The notes below the pieces were generated by a model, which saw only the letters and a list, made by a program, of their open reading frames with translations, did no database searches and was not told where the DNA came from. DNA of 64,000 nucleotides from Rhizobium sp. BK418 (GTDB taxonomy: Bacteria; Pseudomonadota; Alphaproteobacteria; Rhizobiales; Rhizobiaceae), in NCBI RefSeq assembly GCF_004341105.1, contig NZ_SLZK01000003.1, positions 372,001-436,000 of the forward strand. Reading direction: 5' to 3'. Of this stretch, positions 18,597-27,541 are shown piece by piece. The first letter of the stretch is position 1; every line of letters starts with the position of its first letter. Position numbers and translations under genes: made by a program.

Positions 18597-19925
18597 TTAG
18601 ATGTTGTTCTGCAGGATCGTGTGCAGCTTGCCGAAGAGCTCGTCGATGTGTTTCTTCTCGATGATCAGCGGTGGCGATAGCGCGATAATGTCGCCTGTTG
18701 TGCGGATCAGCAGGCCGTTTTCGTAAGCCTTAAGGAAGGCCGTAAAGGCGCGTTTGGTGGGTTCGCCGACGATCGGGTCAAGCTCGATGGCGCCGATGAG
18801 ACCTGTATTTCTGATGTCGATGACGTTGGGGCAATCCTTCAGCGAGTGCAGCGCATCGGCCCAGTAGTCGGAAAGCTCGCCTGCGCGGGTCAACAGGCCT
18901 TCTTCCTTGTAGGTGTCGAGCGTCGCAATCGCGGCAGCCGAAGCGATCGGGTTCCCAGAATAGGTATAGCCGTGGAAGAACTCGATCATATGCTCGGGGC
19001 CGTTCATGAAGGCATCATGGATTTCCGAGGTCACGAAGACGGCACCCATCGGGATGACGCCGTTGGTCAGGCCTTTGGCGGTGGTGATGATATCAGGCTT
19101 CACGTCGTAATATTGAGCAGCGAAAGGAGCGCCGAGGCGGCCGAAGCCGGTGATGACCTCGTCGAAGATCAGCAGGATGCCATGCTTGGTGCAGATCTCG
19201 CGCAGCTTCTGCAGATAGCCCTTCGGCGGAATGAGAACGCCGGTGGAGCCGGCGACTGGCTCGACGATGACGGCGGCGACCGTTGAGGCGTCATGCAGGG
19301 TGACGATGCGCTCGAGTTCGGTCGCGAGATCGCCGCCGTGCTCGGGTTCGCCGCGGGTGAAATTGTTCTTGCCGGGCAGGTGGGTGTGCGGCATGTGGTC
19401 GACGCCGGTCAGCAGCGTGCCGAACATCTTGCGGTTGGTGACGATGCCGCCGACGGAGATGCCGCCGAAATTGACGCCGTGATAGCCGCGCTCGCGGCCG
19501 ATCAAGCGGAAGCGCGAGCCATTGCCTTTGACGCGGTGATAGGCAAGAGCGACCTTGAGAGCCGTCTCGACCGATTCAGAACCGGAATTGGTGTAGAGGA
19601 CGTGGTTCATGCCCTCGGGTGCGATATCAACCAACCGGTTGGCAAGCTCGAAGGCCTTGGGGTGGCCGAGCTGGAAGGCTGGGGCGTAGTCGAGTTCGCC
19701 CGCCTGCTCACGGATCGCTTCGGTGATCTTCGGGCGGCAGTGTCCGGCATTGACGCACCAGAGGCCAGCCGTACCGTCCAGAACCTGACGCCCGTCATGG
19801 GTCTGGTAGTACATATCCTTCGCGCTCACGAAGAGGCGCGGTTCCTTCTTGAACTGGCGGTTCGCGGTAAAGGGCATCCAAAAGGCGCGAAGGTCGTTTG
19901 GCGTTGCATTCAGGCGGTTGGACAT
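18597..19925 (-). CDS. Omega-amino acid:pyruvate aminotransferase (class III)
   Basis: A 442-residue PLP enzyme that transfers an amino group from beta-alanine or other omega-amino acids to pyruvate. The opening LRAFWMPFTANRQFK is characteristic of beta-alanine:pyruvate transaminases. Key residues seen are Asp255 in LIFDEVITGFGR, which contacts the PLP ring nitrogen, and the Schiff-base Lys284 in TTAKGLTNG. Length is usual for the family. It stands alone between two non-coding regions with its own terminator. Substrate range in this family is broad, so the exact physiological donor is uncertain. Confidence 0.87.
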   Translation of the reverse strand: MSNRLNATPNDLRAFWMPFTANRQFKKEPRLFVSAKDMYYQTHDGRQVLDGTAGLWCVNAGHCRPKITEAIREQAGELDYAPAFQLGHPKAFELANRLVDIAPEGMNHVLYTNSGSESVETALKVALAYHRVKGNGSRFRLIGRERGYHGVNFGGISVGGIVTNRKMFGTLLTGVDHMPHTHLPGKNNFTRGEPEHGGDLATELERIVTLHDASTVAAVIVEPVAGSTGVLIPPKGYLQKLREICTKHGILLIFDEVITGFGRLGAPFAAQYYDVKPDIITTAKGLTNGVIPMGAVFVTSEIHDAFMNGPEHMIEFFHGYTYSGNPIASAAAIATLDTYKEEGLLTRAGELSDYWADALHSLKDCPNVIDIRNTGLIGAIELDPIVGEPTKRAFTAFLKAYENGLLIRTTGDIIALSPPLIIEKKHIDELFGKLHTILQNNI

Positions 19926-20173
19926 GCTGTTCTCCTGGCCGTTGGGGAGGCCGTTCCCGTTTTAGGCTTGGCGCCGATTATTTTTTACTGCCCGGTCAAA
20001 TTATCAGCGCCCGGAAAAGCGTCAAGCCGCAGAAGCGTCGCCATCTGACGTTCCCGAATGCTTGATGCGTCATCAATCCTTCGCCCGACATGGCTACAAA
20101 GACCGATGGCCGCAATGGCCGAGGGGCATTTTTTCATTTCATTGAAATTCAACCGTTTTTACCGGAGGTAGTC

Positions 20174-22144
20174 ATGACGGACCGCCAGAAGACCAGACCG
20201 CGTCCCAATCCGCGGCGTGCATTTGCGCCGAGCTACGGCACCATTCTCGAAGAAGGCGTTCGTCGCCGCACCGTTCTCAAGGGCTTCATCGCAGCCGTGG
20301 GGGCGGCTGCTTTTGCGCCAGCGCTCAAAGCAACGAAAGCAGAGGCTGCCGAGTCGACGCTCACTTTCCCCGAGCTAAAGCGCGTGCGCGACACCACCGA
20401 TCACTGGCCCGAAGGTTACGAGCGCCAGATCCTTGTTCGCTGGGGTGACGCTCTCTTTGCCGACAGCCCGGAATTCGACGTCACCAAGCTCAACGGCAAG
20501 GCGGCCGAGCGCCAGTTCGGCTACAATAACGACTTCACGCAGTTCCTGCCGTTGCCCTGGGGCGAGAAGAGCTCTGATCACGGGCTGATGGTCGTCAGCC
20601 ATGAATATGCGACGCCCTTCCTGATGTTCCCGGGTCTGACAGCGGAGGATTACCGCGAGAAGATGACGGAGGACCAGATCCGCGCGGTCATGGCCGCTGT
20701 CGGCGTGTCCGTCTTCGAGGTGCGCAAGGATGGCAACCAGTGGCAGGTGGTCAAGGACGGCAAATATAACCGCCGCATTCATATGAGCACGGAAATCGGC
20801 ATTTCCGGCCCGGCTGCCGGTGACGATCGTCTCAAGACCAAGGCCGATCCGACCGGCACGGTCGTGTTCGGCACGATCTCGAACTGCAATGGCGGCATTA
20901 CGCCCTGGGGCACGATGCTCTCGGGCGAAGAAGGCGCGATGGACGTTTTTGCCGGCGACTATACCAAACCGAACCAGGAACTGGTCGAACGCCAGGGCTG
21001 GGATGAAGATGAAAACGATATCTATTCCGTCAGCCGCGTCGAGCCGCGTTTCAAGTTCGAGGAGGAGCCGAATGAGTGGATGCGTTTCGACTGGGTGGTC
21101 GAAATCGATCCGTTCGATCCGACGGCAAAGCCGGTCAAGCGTACGTCGCTCGGCCGCATGACCCATGAAGGCGCGCAATGTTGCGTCGCTCCCGACGGGC
21201 GCGTCGTGGTCTTCATGGGCGATGATGACGATTTCGAATATATCTACCGCTTCGTCACCCGCGATCCGTGGAAACCCAATGATCGGGCGGCCAACAAGGA
21301 TCTGCTCGACCACGGCACGCTATCGGTCGCCAAGTTCGAGAGCGATGGCACGATGCGCTGGATTCCCCTCGTTGCCGGCGAAGGCCCGCTGACGGCGGAG
21401 GCCGGTTTCAAGACGCAGGCCGATGTGGTTCTGGCGACCCGCGCTGCCGCGGACCTCGTCGGTGCTACACCGATGGATGGGCCGGAAGGCTTCATCCCGC
21501 ATCTCGGCACCGGCAAGCTTTACGTCGCCATGACAGAGAATGAGGACCGCTTGCCGAAGGGCGAGGGTGACAAGGAGCGCGAACAGGTCAACGTCGCCAA
21601 TCCGCGCGGTCCGAACCCCTACGGCCATCTGCTGGAGCTCGTGGCGCCCGGCAGTCCTGACAAGCCGGATTATGCGGCCGAAAGCTTCAAGTGGGATGTC
21701 TTCGTCCTCTGCGGCGATCCGGCAAAACCCGAAGACCAGGCGATGTTCCACCCGGCGACCACCTCGTCAGGCTGGTTCACTGATCCTGACAACCTCGCTG
21801 TGGATCCGGCAGGCCGTCTTTGGATAACGACCGACGGTCCGCCGCCGGAAGGCATCGCCGATTCCGTCTATGTCATGGATACGGAAGGTCCGGGCCGAGC
21901 CCTGCCGAAGCTCATCTATATCGCGCCAGTCGGTTCGGAGACCTGCTCTCCGACCTTTACCTCTGATGGTTCCAGCGTATTCCTCTCGGTTCAGCATCCG
22001 GGTGAATTGCGCATGGCCGACAATGAGGATGCGACCTCGATGGAAGATGCCGGCACCAGCTGGCCGGACTTCAAACCAGGCGTACCGGCCCGTCCGTCGC
22101 TCGTCGTGCTGACGCGCGGCAACAACGGCGTGGTGGGCAGCTAG
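20174..22144 (+). CDS. Tat-exported PhoX-family protein (DUF839), probable alkaline phosphatase
   Basis: The 656-residue product has a twin-arginine signal (RRTVLKGF at residues ~31-38, then a hydrophobic stretch and AEA cleavage), so it is exported folded. The rest is the DUF839/PhoX beta-propeller family, with HEYATPFLMFPG, NCNGGITPWGTMLSGEE and RMTHEGAQCCVAPDGRVVVFMGDD motifs that in PhoX carry Ca/Fe ligands. PhoX enzymes release phosphate from organic esters, usually under phosphate starvation; I found no clear Pho box. ATG 20174 was chosen for the GGAGGT 6 nt upstream and because the Tat signal then sits correctly. Confidence 0.88.
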   Translation: MTDRQKTRPRPNPRRAFAPSYGTILEEGVRRRTVLKGFIAAVGAAAFAPALKATKAEAAESTLTFPELKRVRDTTDHWPEGYERQILVRWGDALFADSPEFDVTKLNGKAAERQFGYNNDFTQFLPLPWGEKSSDHGLMVVSHEYATPFLMFPGLTAEDYREKMTEDQIRAVMAAVGVSVFEVRKDGNQWQVVKDGKYNRRIHMSTEIGISGPAAGDDRLKTKADPTGTVVFGTISNCNGGITPWGTMLSGEEGAMDVFAGDYTKPNQELVERQGWDEDENDIYSVSRVEPRFKFEEEPNEWMRFDWVVEIDPFDPTAKPVKRTSLGRMTHEGAQCCVAPDGRVVVFMGDDDDFEYIYRFVTRDPWKPNDRAANKDLLDHGTLSVAKFESDGTMRWIPLVAGEGPLTAEAGFKTQADVVLATRAAADLVGATPMDGPEGFIPHLGTGKLYVAMTENEDRLPKGEGDKEREQVNVANPRGPNPYGHLLELVAPGSPDKPDYAAESFKWDVFVLCGDPAKPEDQAMFHPATTSSGWFTDPDNLAVDPAGRLWITTDGPPPEGIADSVYVMDTEGPGRALPKLIYIAPVGSETCSPTFTSDGSSVFLSVQHPGELRMADNEDATSMEDAGTSWPDFKPGVPARPSLVVLTRGNNGVVGS

Positions 22145-22263
22145 GCCCGTCTTTCCTTGAACGTGTCGCGATCCTTCGGTTCGCTGTCACGCTTTAGGTC
22201 CTTGGTTCCGCATGTCGTGATCGAAACCACTGCGCCGTTTTTCGCGACATGCTTGAAGCAACA

Positions 22264-22293
22264 AGACCGGCAAATCTTGCGAATTGCCGGTCT
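22264..22293. terminator. Hairpin in the phoX-like/nolR-like convergent gap
   Basis: A perfect 10-bp stem AGACCGGCAA / TTGCCGGTCT with a 10-nt loop lies between two convergent genes. Neither strand has a clean T-run. It may serve as a shared terminator. Confidence 0.45.
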
Positions 22294-22385
22294 GTCAGAC
22301 TTCAGGTGCTGATTAGCGCAAGCGGCGTCCGCGGAGACGTCTCCTTCGGAACGCTGCTCAGGCTGACATCATATCAGCGCGAACA

Positions 22386-22703
22386 TCAGGCAGCGGACCT
22401 GCTGCGGTTCTGGGTCACATAGATATCCTCGAGTGTTGCGAGGATTTTCATGACCGGTTCGGAGTTGCTGGAGTAGTAGATCGTCTGTGCATCACGACGG
22501 GTCTTGACCAACTTCTGAGCGCGCAATTTCGACAGATGCTGGGAGAGGGCCGACTGGCTCAAGCCGACCTGAGTGGCGAGAACGCCGACAGGCACTTCTC
22601 CCTTTACCAGGCTGGTGAGGATCAGCAAACGCTTGGGGTTGGCCATGGCCGATAATAAAGCTGCCGCCACATTGGTGTGCTCGGCCAAATCAGAGGTTTC
22701 CAT
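22386..22703 (-). CDS. nolR: ArsR-family regulator, NolR-like
   Basis: The 105-residue winged-helix repressor carries AMANPKRLLIL, VGLSQSALSQHLSKLRAQ (recognition helix) and TRRDAQTIYYSS, which match the S. meliloti NolR nodulation regulator closely as I remember it. There are no Cys metal ligands of the ArsR metal-sensor type. NolR represses nod genes and affects many other genes by binding a short AT-rich motif. No nod gene is in the window, so this is the regulator only. AGGAAG precedes the ATG. The symbol rests on remembered similarity rather than alignment. Confidence 0.75.
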   Translation of the reverse strand: METSDLAEHTNVAAALLSAMANPKRLLILTSLVKGEVPVGVLATQVGLSQSALSQHLSKLRAQKLVKTRRDAQTIYYSSNSEPVMKILATLEDIYVTQNRSRSAA

Positions 22704-22817
22704 ATTTTTCTTCCTAATGCGAAACGTACATCATCCGTACAGGCACAGGCCGTCAGACGGTTCTTTGACTGACGGCGAAAACTAGCAATTGGGCTCGAAG
22801 ATTGTATATACCTAAAT

Positions 22818-23567
22818 TTAAGGTACCAGGTATGCTATTTTAGATATGTTTGAACAAATGTGATCTAAATCCTCAGCGGGTATGTCGAACTCGTAACGCA
22901 ACAATAAGTCACCTGAAATCATATCAAAACCTTCAGAATCGACCCCACATATGCGCCAAGGGCCTGGTTCAGAGACCTTTAGCCTGGATATCAGCGCCGA
23001 CATCAGATTTGGATGGCGCGCTACTAAATCTTGCACTGCTGCGTCAGCTTTTTCAGCGATGTCGTCGTTTGATTGGGAGTGAATCACCAGATCGCTGCCT
23101 TCCAAAATGTAGGCACGACCGAAGCCGCCATTAAGGCTGGCCGATTGCGGGATGAGGCGAAAGAAGCGGAAATCCGGAAAATCGATATAGAGTTTCGCCT
23201 TGGCGTGGCGGCCGAGAAAACGGGTGCGAATGCGTGTATGGAGGGGCGTGTCGCGGTCCACCAGTTCCGCACGGCATTGGGTCGTCAGGCGGGCATAGGC
23301 GAGCGGATCGCCCTTGCCTGGCTCGCCGGTCAGCAGCGACGCCCTGGCATCGGCGGCGATCGCTTTTGTGTGGGCCGAGAGCGCGGAAACCAGAATGACC
23401 GGCACGCCGTCAATGTCGGTGCCGAGAAGAACCCGGCTTGCGAAGGGAAAGCCGGTTTCAGGATCGAGAACGGCAAGGGCCGCGAAGCGGGCGGAGCGCA
23501 GGAGGGTGCGTGCCAGCTTGCGGGCTTCGTCGTCGGTTTCGCGCAAAGTGGATGACGGTTCTTTCAT
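22818..23567 (-). CDS. HugZ/pyridoxamine-phosphate-oxidase-like flavin-binding protein
   Basis: The 249-residue product has an N-terminal split-barrel domain (LRSARFAALAVLDPETGFPFASRVLLG) and a C-terminal domain (DMISGDLLLRYEFD) arranged as in the HugZ/HutZ family, some of which degrade heme and release iron, while others are uncharacterised. A heme role is therefore possible but unproven, and no heme uptake gene adjoins it. ATG 23567 was chosen because the conserved part begins soon after; an in-frame ATG about 50 bp further upstream (MTARFRLD) is possible. Confidence 0.65.
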   Translation of the reverse strand: MKEPSSTLRETDDEARKLARTLLRSARFAALAVLDPETGFPFASRVLLGTDIDGVPVILVSALSAHTKAIAADARASLLTGEPGKGDPLAYARLTTQCRAELVDRDTPLHTRIRTRFLGRHAKAKLYIDFPDFRFFRLIPQSASLNGGFGRAYILEGSDLVIHSQSNDDIAEKADAAVQDLVARHPNLMSALISRLKVSEPGPWRICGVDSEGFDMISGDLLLRYEFDIPAEDLDHICSNISKIAYLVP

Positions 23568-23665
23568 ATCCGCTATGTTGCAAAGCGGAGTGAATGGATC
23601 AAGTCTAAAGCGCGCCGTCATCTCCAGGATGCAGGTGCCACGCTTCAGGTTCTTGTTCCGGCTGC

Positions 23666-23702
23666 CGTCACTGCAAAACCGCTGCACAGTTTTGCGGTGA
23701 CG
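23666..23702. repeat. Palindromic repeat with core GCAAAAC-loop-GTTTTGC, copy 1
   Basis: CGTCAC-T-GCAAAAC, a 9-nt loop (CGCTGCACA), then GTTTTGC-G-GTGACG form a 13-bp hairpin with one mismatch, next to the choV stop. The core recurs almost unchanged at 61954-61976, so it appears to be a dispersed intergenic element, and here could also help terminate the cho transcript. Confidence 0.6.
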
Positions 23703-23706
23703 CGCC

Positions 23707-24753
23707 TTATTCCTTGCGCCTGTGCCGCGTCAGGCCGGTGACGACATCCTGCGCCGAGATGGTGCCGATGACCTGGCCATTGTCGACCACGCCGATGCTG
23801 CCGGGCTGCCGGGAGAGGGCATCGAGAATATCGACAAGCGATGTCGTGGGGCGTGCGGTGGCGCTAACCGACATGCCGATTGCCGCATCGCCGAGCCCGG
23901 GCTGCATGACGTCGCAGGCCGTCAGCATATTAATCGGGTTCATGTTCTGCACGAAATCGGCGACATACTGGTCGGCCGGGTTCTTGACGATTTCCTGCGG
24001 CGTTCCGCACTGAATGATCCGTCCGCCCTCCATGATAGCAATGCGATTTCCGATGCGGAATGCCTCGTCGAGATCGTGGCTGACGAAGAGGATGGTCTTC
24101 TTCAGCCGCCGCTGGAATTCCAGCAACTCGTCCTGCAGTCGCGTGCGGATCAACGGATCGAGCGCTGAGAACGGCTCATCCATCAGCAGGATCGGAGCAC
24201 CGGTGGCGAATGCCCGGGCAAGGCCAACGCGCTGCTGCATGCCGCCGGAAAGTTCATTGACCTTGCGGTCCGCCCATTTGGTGAGGTTGACGAGTTCGAG
24301 CTGCTCTCCGACGCGGTTCTTGCGTTCCGCATCCTTCATGCCGGCGAGTTCGAGGCCGAAGCCGACATTTTCGGCGACGGTCCGCCATGGCAGGAGAGCG
24401 AACTGTTGGAACACCATGGAGACGGTATGCGTGCGCAGATCGCGCAGCGCCTTGGCATTGCATTTGTATGGGTTCACCGGCCCTGTTGCCGTCGAAACGG
24501 CGACGTCGCCGCGCACGACGGGTGCAAGTCCATTGACGGCGCGCAGAAGTGTCGACTTGCCGGAGCCAGAAAGCCCCATCAGCACGAGGATTTCGCCTTC
24601 CTGTATCGTCAGCGACGCGTTGGCCACACCGAGAACGAGGCCCGTTTCGGCGCTGATCTCATCGCGCGTGCGTCCCTTATCGACCATGGCGAGTCCGATT
24701 TCCGGCCGGTCGCCGAAGATGATGCTGACGTCGTTGAAACTGACCGCGGTCAT
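23707..24753 (-). CDS. choV: Choline ABC transporter ATP-binding protein ChoV
   Basis: The 348-residue ATPase has Walker A GLSGSGKST, signature LSGGMQQRVGLARAF and Walker B ILLMDEPFSALDP. A pair of CBS-like segments at the C-terminus (residues ~280-345) is typical of the ProV/OpuA glycine-betaine/choline subfamily. Its start overlaps choW by 4 nt. With ChoW and ChoX it imports choline, mainly a carbon/nitrogen and betaine source in rhizobia. Confidence 0.92.
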   Translation of the reverse strand: MTAVSFNDVSIIFGDRPEIGLAMVDKGRTRDEISAETGLVLGVANASLTIQEGEILVLMGLSGSGKSTLLRAVNGLAPVVRGDVAVSTATGPVNPYKCNAKALRDLRTHTVSMVFQQFALLPWRTVAENVGFGLELAGMKDAERKNRVGEQLELVNLTKWADRKVNELSGGMQQRVGLARAFATGAPILLMDEPFSALDPLIRTRLQDELLEFQRRLKKTILFVSHDLDEAFRIGNRIAIMEGGRIIQCGTPQEIVKNPADQYVADFVQNMNPINMLTACDVMQPGLGDAAIGMSVSATARPTTSLVDILDALSRQPGSIGVVDNGQVIGTISAQDVVTGLTRHRRKE

Positions 24754-25595
24754 GCGCCATCTCCTTCGCCTGCGGTGCGGAACATGCGGTCCAGAATGAT
24801 TGCCAGGATGACGATACAGAAACCGGCCTCAAAACCCTTGGCGATGTTGACCGTGTTCAAGGCACGCACGACGGGTACGCCGAGACCGGGAGCGCCAACG
24901 AGCGCGGCGATGACAACCATCGAGAGGGAGAGCATGATGGTCTGTGTCAGGCCGGCCATGATCTGCGGCGTTGCAAAGGGCAGCTCGACCTTGCGAAGAA
25001 CCTGCATCGGCGTCGCGCCAAAGGCGACGGCGGCCTCGACTAGGGAAGGGGGCGTCGAGATGATGCCGAGACGGGTGAGGCGGATAGGGGCAGGGATCGC
25101 GAAGATGACGGTTGCGATCAGGCCTGGCACCATGCCGAGGCCGAAAAGGATAAGGGCTGGAATCAGATAGACAAAGGTCGGGATGGTCTGCATGAGGTCA
25201 AGCACGGGTCGCATGGCCGCATAGATCCAGGCGCGACGGGCAGCTGCAATGCCGAGTGGAATGCCGATCACCATGCTGACGAAAGTTGCGGCGAGCACGA
25301 GCGCCAGCGTTTCTGTCGTCTCTTTCCAGTAGCCCTGGTTCATGATGAGCAGCAGCCCAAGACAGGTGAAGACCGCTACCGTTATCGATCGGCGCAGCCA
25401 CCAGGCGACGAGGCTGATGATAAGGATGGCAATCAGCGGATTGGGCGTCTGCAATAGGAAAAGCAGGCCGTCGATGACGTGCGATAGCAGAGCGGAGAGT
25501 TGCTTGAAGAACCATTCGCCGTTCGTCGTCAGCCAATCAACTGATGATTTGGCCCAGGGGCCAATGGGAATTTTAGCGTCAGTGATCCAATTCAC
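24750..25595 (-). CDS. choW: Choline ABC transporter permease ChoW
   Basis: The 281-residue inner-membrane permease has about six spans, the ProW-type EAA loop (VEAAVAFGATPMQVLRKVELPFATPQIMAG) and an N-terminal stretch KIPIGPWAKSSVDWLTTNGE typical of betaine/choline permeases. The predicted start is GTG at 25595; no strong ribosome site is visible, but no nearer start would keep the conserved N-terminus. Confidence 0.9.
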   Translation of the reverse strand: MNWITDAKIPIGPWAKSSVDWLTTNGEWFFKQLSALLSHVIDGLLFLLQTPNPLIAILIISLVAWWLRRSITVAVFTCLGLLLIMNQGYWKETTETLALVLAATFVSMVIGIPLGIAAARRAWIYAAMRPVLDLMQTIPTFVYLIPALILFGLGMVPGLIATVIFAIPAPIRLTRLGIISTPPSLVEAAVAFGATPMQVLRKVELPFATPQIMAGLTQTIMLSLSMVVIAALVGAPGLGVPVVRALNTVNIAKGFEAGFCIVILAIILDRMFRTAGEGDGA

Positions 25596-25640
25596 GAGGC
25601 GCGCCTGTCTTTTGAGAACGAAGATCGGGATGAAAATGAA

Positions 25641-25665
25641 AACGGGGCGGCAGGTCCGCCCCGTT
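25641..25665 (-). promoter_or_regulatory. Intercistronic hairpin/attenuator between choX and choW
   Basis: A perfect 10-bp stem AACGGGGCGG / CCGCCCCGTT with a 5-nt loop lies 8 nt after the choX stop and is followed on the minus strand by TTTTCATTTTCAT. It could partly terminate or stabilise the choX mRNA, giving more binding protein than permease. Confidence 0.7.
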
Positions 25666-25672
25666 CATCTCA

Positions 25673-26629
25673 TCAGAGGCCGAGGCCGGACTTGATAGCC
25701 GCAAGGCCATCACCGCTGCCATCGCGCGTCTTGACGCCGGCAAGCCAGGGCTCGACCGCTGACGGATTAGCCTTCAGCCACTCACCCGCTGCCTTTTCCG
25801 GATCTTCACCGTCGTTCAGGATCTTGTTCATGATCTCATTCTCCATCTTCAGGGAGAACTTCAGGTTCTTGACCAGCGTCCCGACATTCGGGCATTCGCC
25901 GAGGTAACCGGCACGCACGTTGGTATAGACTTCAGCGCCGCCGAAGTTCGGTCCGAAGGTATCATCGCCGCCCGACAAATAGGTGATCTTGAAGTTGGTA
26001 TTCATCGGATGCGGTTCCCAGCCGAGGAAGACGATAGGCTTGCCTTCCTTTTCGGCGCGGGCGACCTGCGCCAGCATGCCCTGCTCGGAGGATTCGACAA
26101 GTTCCATGTCCTTCATGCCGAAGGTGTTCTTGTCGATCATGTCGATGACGTGGCGGTTGCCGTCATTACCGGGCTCGATGCCGTAGATCTTGCCGTCGAG
26201 ATCGCTCTTGTGAGCGGCGATATCCTTGAAGTCCTTGATGCCGAGTTCGGCGCCCTTGGCATTGGTCGCCAGGGTGTACTTGGCGCCGACGAGGTTCGGA
26301 CCGTAGGACTCGACAGACTTGTCGTCGAGATAGGGCTGGATATCCCCCTTCTGGGACTGCATCCAATTGCCAAGGAAGACGTCGATGTCCTTGTTCTTCA
26401 TCGACGTATAGGTGACCGGCAATGAGAGAACCTTGACGTCGGTTTCATAGCCGAGCTTCTTGAGGAGCAGGGAAGCGGTTGCAGTGGTGGAGGTGACGTC
26501 CGTCCAGCCGATGTCGGAAAGATGGACAGTGGAGCAGCTTTCGGGATCAGCGGAGAAGGCGACGGTCGCAACGGAGAGGGCAGCGACAGCAGTTGCGGTA
26601 ACGAGTTTGAATGCGCTTGTTGTTTTCAT
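25673..26629 (-). CDS. choX: Periplasmic choline-binding protein ChoX
   Basis: The 318-residue OpuAC-type binding protein has a signal peptide (residues 1-26). The aromatic box known from S. meliloti ChoX appears here one residue earlier: Trp42, Trp89, Tyr118 and Trp204, with Asp44 and Asn155 as the polar ligands. This makes choline the likely ligand rather than only a generic betaine. GGGAG lies 7 nt before the ATG. First gene of choXWV. Confidence 0.94.
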   Translation of the reverse strand: MKTTSAFKLVTATAVAALSVATVAFSADPESCSTVHLSDIGWTDVTSTTATASLLLKKLGYETDVKVLSLPVTYTSMKNKDIDVFLGNWMQSQKGDIQPYLDDKSVESYGPNLVGAKYTLATNAKGAELGIKDFKDIAAHKSDLDGKIYGIEPGNDGNRHVIDMIDKNTFGMKDMELVESSEQGMLAQVARAEKEGKPIVFLGWEPHPMNTNFKITYLSGGDDTFGPNFGGAEVYTNVRAGYLGECPNVGTLVKNLKFSLKMENEIMNKILNDGEDPEKAAGEWLKANPSAVEPWLAGVKTRDGSGDGLAAIKSGLGL

Positions 26630-26865
26630 TTTAGACTCCCAGTCTTACGTTCCCAAGCCAACCATCATTAGCCCAGTTTTACAAGCAATCTCGGCGCGTT
26701 TGCGGCGTTCCGGCCTATGTGATTGCGACGCACTCGCGTTTTTTGGGAATGCCTCGTTTTCAAGGCTTTTGGCGATTTTAACATCGGGATTTCCTGTGAT
26801 TATCGATTCGCCGGGGCTTTTCTTTGCGTTCTCCAGCTTCCAAGAAGCCAGACAAGGAGAATCCG

Positions 26866-27468
26866 ATGGCAAAACTCTATTTCAACTACTCGACGATGAA
26901 TGCCGGCAAGTCGACGATGCTGCTGCAGGCCTCCTACAATTACCAGGAGCGCGGCATGCGCACGGTTCTCTTGATTGCGGCCTTCGACGACCGGGTCAGG
27001 AGCGGCGTTATCGGATCGCGTATCGGGCTTGAAGCGGAGGCCATCCCTTTCGAAAGCGACAGCGATCTCTATGGGCTGATCCGGCAACTCGGCGCTGAGG
27101 GGCAGCCGATCTCCTGCATTTTCGTCGACGAGGCGCATTTCATGACGCGCGATCACATCTGGCAACTGGCGCGTGTGGTCGACAGGCTCGGCATCCCCGT
27201 TATGGTCTACGGCTTGAGGACGGATTTCCAGGGAAAACTCTTCCCGGCCTCGCAGGAACTGCTCGCGATTGCCGATGAGATGCGCGAGGTGCGCACTATC
27301 TGCCATTGCGGACGCAAGGCGACGATGGTTGTCCGGCTCGATGCCGATGGCAAGGTGCTGCACGAGGGCGCGCAGATCGATGTCGGCGGGAATGAGAAAT
27401 ATGTTTCGCTGTGCCGTCGCCACTGGGACGATGCAATGAACGGCGAATGGATTGCCGAGCCGGTCTGA
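26866..27468 (+). CDS. tdk: Thymidine kinase
   Basis: The 200-residue type II thymidine kinase phosphorylates thymidine for salvage. It shows the P-loop NAGKST near residue 12, the Walker B/lasso region IFVDEAHFM with the catalytic Glu, and zinc-finger ligands in ICHCGRKA and LCRRHW. ATG 26866 follows AAGGAGA by a few bases; a longer in-frame start would add residues not seen in the family. Confidence 0.93.
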   Translation: MAKLYFNYSTMNAGKSTMLLQASYNYQERGMRTVLLIAAFDDRVRSGVIGSRIGLEAEAIPFESDSDLYGLIRQLGAEGQPISCIFVDEAHFMTRDHIWQLARVVDRLGIPVMVYGLRTDFQGKLFPASQELLAIADEMREVRTICHCGRKATMVVRLDADGKVLHEGAQIDVGGNEKYVSLCRRHWDDAMNGEWIAEPV

Positions 27469-27541
27469 GCAGGTTGACGCCTGTTTTCTTTGCCGTGGCA
27501 AATGACTAATCTTGAAAACGGAGATTCCCTGGGAGTGCCCC

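Noticed and set aside
22704..22733. Possible NolR box ATTAG...AT before the nolR-like gene
   Set aside because: The spacing is 8 or 10 rather than the 9 nt of the reported motif, so autoregulation is not supported by this site.
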